Shown here one piece after another: positions 54,934 to 61,104 of a stretch of 64,000 nt of DNA. Position 1 is the first letter of the stretch. Each line of letters begins with the position of its first letter. A program made the translations under genes and the position numbers. Source of the stretch: Mucilaginibacter rubeus (GTDB lineage: Bacteria; Bacteroidota; Bacteroidia; Sphingobacteriales; Sphingobacteriaceae); the NCBI RefSeq assembly GCF_014643835.1, contig NZ_BMKD01000001.1:930001-994000 (forward strand), written 5' to 3'. The notes under the pieces were generated by a model that saw only the letters and a list, made by a program, of their open reading frames with translations, was not told the origin of the DNA and ran no database searches.

Positions 54934-55641
54934 TCAGATTTGAAAAAAAATAAAAAAAAACGAGATTGTAAGCAAGATGGATAGTTGACCGTGTTTTATA
55001 AACTCGCGCATTTTTTTTAAAGCAGTAACAATGTGATTTTTTACCGTGTTTTTTGACAGGTTTAGCTTATCAGCAATTTGCTCATGCGTAAGCCCTTCTT
55101 CCCGGCTTAAATTGAGTATCAATTGTTGCTGCTGAGTAAGCATTTGCAAACAATGTATCACATGCTGGTTATATTCTTTAAAATCGTGATTTGAGGCTGC
55201 AGTTGCCTGCTCATACAGCATGTGTTGGTTAAGGAGCTGCTGTATTTTTTTTTCGCGGGCGGCCGTACGTAAAAAGTCGAGTGATTTATTTACAGCCATC
55301 CGGTAAAGAAAAGCATCAACATTTTCTACTTCACTTAAGATCTCTTTAGCCGACCAGATCTTTACAAAAATATCAAGCACCAATTCTTCTGCAATTTCGC
55401 GAGACTTGACAACTTTATAAATATAGGCGAAAAGCCGGGGTTGGTTTTTTTGGAAGAATAACTTAAAAGCAAGCTCATCGCCCGATGACAGACGCTGGTG
55501 CAGCGAATTTGATATTTCGTCACCTGTATCGGATGAGCCCAAATTGTTGAACAAGGCAATATTATAATTGGAATCATAAAGTAACAATCTATTATTCAAA
55601 TAATCAATAAGTAAGTGAATAAATGATTGTTTAGAATACAA
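54934..55641 (-). CDS. ECF RNA polymerase sigma-70 factor
   Basis: An extracytoplasmic function sigma factor that should direct transcription of the adjacent susC/susD genes when released from FecR. Region 2 is LFAYIYKVVKSREIAEELVLDIFVKIWSAKE with DAFLYRMAVNKSLDFLR. Region 4 is LILNLSREEGLTHEQIADKLNLSKNTVKNHIVTALKKMREF. The 235-aa frame carries about 45 extra N-terminal residues and an odd hydrophobic Phe/Ile-rich tail encoded by a poly-T stretch at 54940-54958. The true start may be later than the first ATG; no downstream ATG is available before region 2. Confidence 0.88.
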   Translation of the reverse strand: MYSKQSFIHLLIDYLNNRLLLYDSNYNIALFNNLGSSDTGDEISNSLHQRLSSGDELAFKLFFQKNQPRLFAYIYKVVKSREIAEELVLDIFVKIWSAKEILSEVENVDAFLYRMAVNKSLDFLRTAAREKKIQQLLNQHMLYEQATAASNHDFKEYNQHVIHCLQMLTQQQQLILNLSREEGLTHEQIADKLNLSKNTVKNHIVTALKKMREFIKHGQLSILLTISFFFIFFQI

Positions 55642-55734
55642 TTAATAATACGCTCCGTACCGGTCAACCAATACTTAAATGATATATCCTAAATTATTGC
55701 TAAATATAGTGATAACGGAATCTTACGGCCTCCT

Positions 55735-56088
55735 TCAGACCTGTCCTGACTTCAATACAAGTCCATCCCTTTCAAACCTGATTCCCGGCCAGCCATAGGC
55801 CATAAACTGTCGGATATTTTGATGATCTGTACCATCTGGATTTGCCAGTACGGCCCTGTAATGCTCCGCAAATAAATAAAGCGTATCAGGCTCACTTAGA
55901 TTATTGAGTTGAGCAAAAGCAAAAACTCTGGCGCTGCCCTGGTTTTGTGCTGCTTCGTTATAAACATTGCCATTTTTAAATGCAGTCGGCTGATGCTCAT
56001 AATAATTGGCAATAAATTCAATAACTTCATTAAATGTAACCGTACCCTCTTTTAGGGCGGTAAGTAGATCAGACAGTTGTTCTTTCAT
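55735..56088 (-). CDS. HopJ type III effector family protein
   Basis: A 117-residue protein matching the HopJ family (named from a Pseudomonas type III effector) through FIANYYEHQPTAFKNGNVYNEAAQNQGSARVFAFAQLNNLS and the C-terminal FMAYGWPGIRFERDGLVLK. Such proteins are widespread in bacteria without type III secretion, so a housekeeping role is likely. No secretion genes are present in the window. No signal peptide. Function unknown; family call strong. Confidence 0.88.
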   Translation of the reverse strand: MKEQLSDLLTALKEGTVTFNEVIEFIANYYEHQPTAFKNGNVYNEAAQNQGSARVFAFAQLNNLSEPDTLYLFAEHYRAVLANPDGTDHQNIRQFMAYGWPGIRFERDGLVLKSGQV

Positions 56089-56179
56089 TAAGAAAATATT
56101 TTTGCGAAAATAAAATTTAAAAACAGTTATTGATGCAGGTGGTTGATTTCAATTGAAATGGAGCCAGATTAACCGTAGC

Positions 56180-57694
56180 TTATAGCCAGCCCTGCCCTTT
56201 CAGATAAGCAACAAATTGCGGGTTTTGCACGGAAAGTACGGGTAACCATAATCCTAACTTTTCCCGCTCCCAGTAAGGGCCGGCACCAGGCGTGGGACGG
56301 GCAAAGCGGTAACGGTAAATAACTGCACGAATATAACGCGGTGGTTTTCCCGGGAAGGGATTTCCGGCAAATAAACCAACTCCCCCCGGGTCATTATGCA
56401 ATAGTTTCCAGGCCAGATGATATGTCCAGGGGTACTGATCGGCTGTGGACATTGCGGCAAACCACATCTGCCAGTCCAGTCTTAATTGGTATGGCGCCAC
56501 CTGGCGGGGCGTACCATCAGGCGCGACAGGCAGCCCTTTATAAGGATAAGCTTTCCAGTTTGCACTATCGGGATTGAGGTCTCTTGTTCCTTCAAAAACT
56601 ACATTAAAACGTTCCTGTCCCACGCTGCCGAATGCACCATAGGTATTTACAAGCTCCAGAGGGTCAAATGAGGTATTCATAATTTGTTTGGGCGACAGGA
56701 GGTTAAACGCGGGCTGGAAGCTTAGCAATCCTACTGTACAAGTTACTATCAGTGCGGTGTACTGCATAGGCAGCGAAACTTCAGCTTGCTCTTCGGCCTT
56801 CGCAGCTTTGCGTACAAGTACGCCCGGCAAAAGTTTAGCCCAAAAACCATCATCAAGGCAAGCCAGCGCAGGCACAATGGTAAGCCAATTCAAAAAAGAG
56901 AGGTTCCCGCTCAGGATGATTGCAAATTGGAACAGAATGATAACGGTACCTGCGATGTGCCTGAATATCCGCGGGCCAAAAACAAACCAGGGTGCCAATA
57001 GTTCGGCCAGCCAATTGAACCAAACACCAAGCTGCAATAACGAATGTGGCAGAAAGTGAAACCAGCGACTAAATGGTCCCGGTATTGGCTGGGTTTCAAA
57101 ATAATAATACAATGCTGTGCCATTACGCCACACAGCATCGCCACGATATTTGATCATCCCCGCGCCAAACATGATCCGGAAGATGAGCCAGCGAAACAGG
57201 ATGATAACCAGCAAAGGCGGCGGACGTTTGGGAAAAGGCCGCATATCCAACAAAGGGCATAAAAATATAGCAAGAAAACCGGTTTCTGTAAGTTGGATTT
57301 CCCAGCCATAACCGTACCACTCCTGTCCAACATGTACCAATGATAGATACAATACCCACAATACCCCCATTGAAAGCCCGTTGGCATAACCGGCCACAAC
57401 AATCAGGGATAAAATTAAACCTGTCCATGAAACAAGCAGTAATGCCTGATCTGAATGCCAAAACCAAAACACTGAAGGCAGCCGCATAAACCCTGCTCCT
57501 TTTGAACCCAGTGCTATACTTACCTGATGCAAATAATGATCAACCGGTAATAAGCCATTTGAGCCGATTAATGGCAGCACCTGGGTTATAGCCACAAGGA
57601 ACGCCACCGCGTAAACCGCACCCAGCAAACGAAGGATCACAAAACGAGTGAGCCAATACTGAGGTGCTGAGGTATGTTCAAAGCTATATAACAT
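56180..57694 (-). CDS. Lipase maturation factor (LMF1-like) family membrane protein
   Basis: A polytopic membrane protein of 504 aa in the lipase maturation factor family, which in vertebrates assists folding of lipoprotein lipase in the ER. Family markers are the NGTALYYYFETQPIPGPFSRWFHFLPHSLLQLGVWFNWLAELLAPW block and the C-terminal RLDWQMWFAAMS and LLHNDPGGVGLFAGNPF segments. About eight hydrophobic helices precede a soluble C-terminal domain (about residues 330-504). The bacterial role is not established. It lies alone between the HopJ-like gene and the divergent DUF1003 gene. Confidence 0.87.
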   Translation of the reverse strand: MLYSFEHTSAPQYWLTRFVILRLLGAVYAVAFLVAITQVLPLIGSNGLLPVDHYLHQVSIALGSKGAGFMRLPSVFWFWHSDQALLLVSWTGLILSLIVVAGYANGLSMGVLWVLYLSLVHVGQEWYGYGWEIQLTETGFLAIFLCPLLDMRPFPKRPPPLLVIILFRWLIFRIMFGAGMIKYRGDAVWRNGTALYYYFETQPIPGPFSRWFHFLPHSLLQLGVWFNWLAELLAPWFVFGPRIFRHIAGTVIILFQFAIILSGNLSFLNWLTIVPALACLDDGFWAKLLPGVLVRKAAKAEEQAEVSLPMQYTALIVTCTVGLLSFQPAFNLLSPKQIMNTSFDPLELVNTYGAFGSVGQERFNVVFEGTRDLNPDSANWKAYPYKGLPVAPDGTPRQVAPYQLRLDWQMWFAAMSTADQYPWTYHLAWKLLHNDPGGVGLFAGNPFPGKPPRYIRAVIYRYRFARPTPGAGPYWEREKLGLWLPVLSVQNPQFVAYLKGQGWL

Positions 57695-57871
57695 AGTGAC
57701 GTGTATCTTAAAGTTACAGAGATTTGAAGATTATGGGTAGAAATATTTAATTAACGCAGTGTTCGAATCAAAATGAATTTTCTTGCTCATAGCTTAAGGA
57801 GTTCAGCCCAATAAAAGCAGCCATGGCAATTAAATTTATATATTTATTACCTAAAGCTTAATTCTTAAAAA

Positions 57872-58288
57872 ATGTCAAACAATAAAAAAAACTGGTATCA
57901 AAGGCATATCGATTCCATGAACTTTGGGCAGCGATTGGCCGACTCTGTAGCGGCTGGCATGGGTTCATGGCGGTTCATCATCATTCAAACCTTAATTGTT
58001 GCATTGTGGATGGCGCTAAACGTAGTGGCCTTTATTGGTCATTGGGATCCCTACCCATACATTTTATTAAACTTGTTGTTTTCAACCCAGGCAGCATATG
58101 CAGCCCCGATTATCATGATGGCACAAAACCGCCAAAATGAACGTGACCGCGCCCAGGCCAATGAAGATTTCCGAACCAATGTGGAAGCAAAAAAAGAAAT
58201 TGAAGAATTACAACTGCGCTTAAACGCCATTGAAGTAGACAAGCTCGACAGGATCCTGGCACTGCTTGAAAAAATGGATAAAGAATAA
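57872..58288 (+). CDS. DUF1003 domain membrane protein
   Basis: A 138-aa inner-membrane protein of the DUF1003 family. FGQRLADSVAAGMGSWRFIIIQTLIVALWMALNVVAFIGHWDPYPYILLNLLFSTQAAYAAPIIMMAQNRQ contains the family core and two membrane helices. A C-terminal coiled coil (about residues 90-138, rich in Glu/Lys/Leu) is cytosolic. The function of the family is unknown. Convergent with the metallophosphoesterase gene across a perfect inverted repeat. Confidence 0.9.
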   Translation: MSNNKKNWYQRHIDSMNFGQRLADSVAAGMGSWRFIIIQTLIVALWMALNVVAFIGHWDPYPYILLNLLFSTQAAYAAPIIMMAQNRQNERDRAQANEDFRTNVEAKKEIEELQLRLNAIEVDKLDRILALLEKMDKE

Positions 58289-58305
58289 TCCATAATCGCA
58301 CAAAC

Positions 58306-58342
58306 ACGAAACCAACCGCCTTTTCAGGATAGTTGGTTTCGT
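58306..58342. terminator. Perfect 11-bp inverted repeat between convergent genes
   Basis: ACGAAACCAAC and GTTGGTTTCGT, 15 bases apart, 18 bases past the DUF1003 stop. No long T-tract; a hairpin terminator is the likely role. Confidence 0.6.
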
Positions 58343-58418
58343 AATCTTTGCCAATCGTTATGGAGTGTAAACTACGGGGCAATGATTGCCGGCGCTTTAA
58401 AAAAAATCTTCATAGCTA

Positions 58419-59471
58419 TTATTTTACAGATGTATCAAATAAAGAAACCGTAAACTGGCTATCGGCGTCCGTTTCGCTTGTTTTAGCATAAGGAGAAAAT
58501 GTTTTGACTGACAACTCGTTGCGCTTAACCGAAAATTTATACAAACGCATCAACCCGTTACCGCCGTTTGGCCTGCTTTGATAATCGTTAAGGAAAGCCT
58601 TAATTGTGTGGCCGTTAAAAACTTCTGTACGATAACCCTCCCCATTATCACCAACGTGCCCGCAAAGCATCATAAACAGATTGGGATTGTTTTTAAGACT
58701 TTCATAAATAGCCTTACCTTGTGCGTTAAAAGGGGCTTGCGGTGTGTTAGAGCCGGTTACAGGGTTAAAATGTAAAATGGAGTGACTTACAACAATCGCT
58801 TTCCGCGAAGCGTATTTGTTTAACATTTGGTTAGCCCAGCCATACAAGCCAGCCTGATCTTCATTAAAAGCATCAAATTCGAGGAACAGTACTATGAAAT
58901 CAAAGCCGCCTGCAGTAAACAGGTCATAATGGCTATCATTATTGTTGCCGTAATGGCCACCATAATATGAACGGCCCTCAAAGTGTTTTACACCAAAATA
59001 TTGATTATATCCATTAGTAGTGCCTGTAACCGGGCGCTGTGACGGGAACTGGTCATGATTACCAACAGCCAAACCATAAGGAATACTAACCGGGTTTTCC
59101 AGGCCATAAAGCGCGGCTTTGGCAAGGTGCCACTCACTTCTGGCTGTTACCGGGTTATCACCATGTTCGGTAATATCACCCATGTGTGCTACATAAGCGA
59201 TGTTTTCTTTGGCCTGGTTCTTCTGGATCCAGTCAATCTGGGCTTTGAACATATCAAAAGTTCCGCCAAGCTGAGCCTGGGCCAGGTAGTATTGCGAATC
59301 GGGAATTACAGCGATTGAAAAATCACCGGGTTTAACCGTTGCCGCGGGCCCGGGAGCGTTTAAAACGGTATCAATTGAAGGCAATATCTCTTTTGCCTGC
59401 GCGTTATAATTCAGCGACAATAAGCCAAAACAAAGCCCTGCCGATAATGCATTTCTGTATTTCAGTAACAT
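58419..59471 (-). CDS. Secreted metallophosphoesterase (calcineurin-like)
   Basis: An exported 350-aa phosphoesterase. After a signal peptide (about residues 1-26, ending NAQAK) the five calcineurin-like blocks are visible: VIPDSQYY, HMGDITEHGDN, VGNHDQ, VVSHSIL and CGHVGD. A two-metal active site is expected. It follows SusD and SusC on the same strand, 76 bases after SusD, so it probably acts on the substrate bound or imported by that pair. Substrate class (phosphoester, sugar phosphate, nucleotide, phosphorylated glycan) is unknown. Confidence 0.9.
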   Translation of the reverse strand: MLLKYRNALSAGLCFGLLSLNYNAQAKEILPSIDTVLNAPGPAATVKPGDFSIAVIPDSQYYLAQAQLGGTFDMFKAQIDWIQKNQAKENIAYVAHMGDITEHGDNPVTARSEWHLAKAALYGLENPVSIPYGLAVGNHDQFPSQRPVTGTTNGYNQYFGVKHFEGRSYYGGHYGNNNDSHYDLFTAGGFDFIVLFLEFDAFNEDQAGLYGWANQMLNKYASRKAIVVSHSILHFNPVTGSNTPQAPFNAQGKAIYESLKNNPNLFMMLCGHVGDNGEGYRTEVFNGHTIKAFLNDYQSRPNGGNGLMRLYKFSVKRNELSVKTFSPYAKTSETDADSQFTVSLFDTSVK

Positions 59472-59547
59472 AATTTTTTGTTTGAAGGGTTAAACCTGAT
59501 CCCCGCCTTCAGCAATCTGAAAAGCAGGGATGATAAGTTTTAATGGA

Positions 59548-61086
59548 TCAATAGCCCGGGTTTTGAGTCATTTGACCCGGATTTAAATCAATTTCGGGCT
59601 GAGGGATGGGATATAACAATTTGTTGGCTGTTACATTGTATGTATCAGGTGTAAGGTAGTTTACCTGAGTTTTTAGTACAGCTCCAAAAGCGTTCATCAC
59701 GTCAACAGCTTTGCCGGTGCGTACAAGATCGTTCCAGCGGTGGTTTTCGAAGGCCAGCTCGACCCGGCGTTCATGTGCTATGATAGTGCGCAAAGATGCC
59801 TGGTCGGCAGTGGTTGTTGCGGGTAGCCCTGCCCTTGACCTTACTGTGTTCAGTGCAGTTAATGGCGATTTACCCTGCTCGTTCTGTGCTTCGGCTAAAA
59901 GCAGCAATGCATCTGAATAACGGTAAACAGGGAAGTTATCACTTGACCCGGTAACCGCAATGAGTGGCGGGTGCTCGTACTTTTTGATGTAAGGTACGCC
60001 CATTTTACCTGCTGCCGGTGTATAACCAATTACACTTTTATTGGCCGAATAAACAAACAGGTCGCTGGCGTTATAAGTACCTTCAACAATCCCGATAGAA
60101 GCATCAAGGCGCTTGTCATTGGGCTCATAGGCATTGATCAAATCCTGTGTAGGTGTATTCCAGCCACCGGTTGAGCTGTTGTTGATATTAATCCCGATGA
60201 TGATTGAGGTGTTGGTACTCCGCGGCAAAAAATGAAAAGGCAGCGGATTTGGGGTTGTGCCTAAAACTGTTCCTTCTAAAAACTGGATGTCAAATAATGA
60301 TTCTTTGCTGTTTTTATTTCCGGGTGTAAAGGCATCTGCGTAATTAGCGTTTAATCCGTAACCCATGCCCGAAAGCGTAGTTAGTAAGGTTTCAGCGTCT
60401 GCCCATTTCTTTTGAGTAGCGTAAACCTCGGCCAGGAGAATCGTTGCCGATCCTTTGGTGGCTTCTCCTGTTTGAGGGAATTTCGCCGGTGCACTCAACT
60501 CGCTGATGGCATCCTTAGCATCGGCAATAATTTGATTATATATCGCGTCAGCTGCTGAACGTGGTAAAAAGGCATCTTCGGCCTTGGTCACTTCCTTTAA
60601 AAATAAAGGAACGCCACCAAATAACCTAACCAGTTTAAAGTAATAAAAAGCCCTTAAAAATTTGGCTTGCCCATCAATGGGCGCCTTAACTGCTGCATCA
60701 AAATCTGTTGTTTTCAATCGCTCAATAACAATATTGGTGCGGGAGATGCCGGTATAGCAATGCTGCCAAACAGCGTTTACGTAATCGTTAGTAGATGTAT
60801 TTGTGAAGTTTGAGATACTTTCGCGATATAAATACGCGGTACCACGGTTGCTGGGATAAGCCTGATAAATGGTATTGTCCGAACGCATTTCTGAAGTAAA
60901 GTAATCGTTTACCAAAACATCGCGCAGCGGCGCATATGCCGCAATGTCGGCCTGTTTAAATTGATCGACAGTTTTATAAAATGTAGCATCGGTATAGGAA
61001 TCCTTAGGCGTAAGATCAATAAAGTCTTTTTTACACGAAGCCGCGGTAAGCGCTGTTAAAGCAAGGATGATATATGTCTTTTTCAT
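59548..61086 (-). CDS. SusD/RagB family nutrient-binding lipoprotein
   Basis: The surface-binding partner of the following SusC receptor. The lipobox is TALTAASC with the modified cysteine near residue 18. The SusD core is clear: GQAKFLRAFYYFKLVRLFGGVPLFLKEV and a C-terminal HERRVELAFENHRWNDLVRTGKAVDVM. Length 512 aa. Starts 18 bases after SusC. No glycosidase genes are attached in this window; a metallophosphoesterase follows instead. Confidence 0.95.
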   Translation of the reverse strand: MKKTYIILALTALTAASCKKDFIDLTPKDSYTDATFYKTVDQFKQADIAAYAPLRDVLVNDYFTSEMRSDNTIYQAYPSNRGTAYLYRESISNFTNTSTNDYVNAVWQHCYTGISRTNIVIERLKTTDFDAAVKAPIDGQAKFLRAFYYFKLVRLFGGVPLFLKEVTKAEDAFLPRSAADAIYNQIIADAKDAISELSAPAKFPQTGEATKGSATILLAEVYATQKKWADAETLLTTLSGMGYGLNANYADAFTPGNKNSKESLFDIQFLEGTVLGTTPNPLPFHFLPRSTNTSIIIGININNSSTGGWNTPTQDLINAYEPNDKRLDASIGIVEGTYNASDLFVYSANKSVIGYTPAAGKMGVPYIKKYEHPPLIAVTGSSDNFPVYRYSDALLLLAEAQNEQGKSPLTALNTVRSRAGLPATTTADQASLRTIIAHERRVELAFENHRWNDLVRTGKAVDVMNAFGAVLKTQVNYLTPDTYNVTANKLLYPIPQPEIDLNPGQMTQNPGY

Positions 61087-61104
61087 ACAATGTTCTTTGG
61101 GAGA

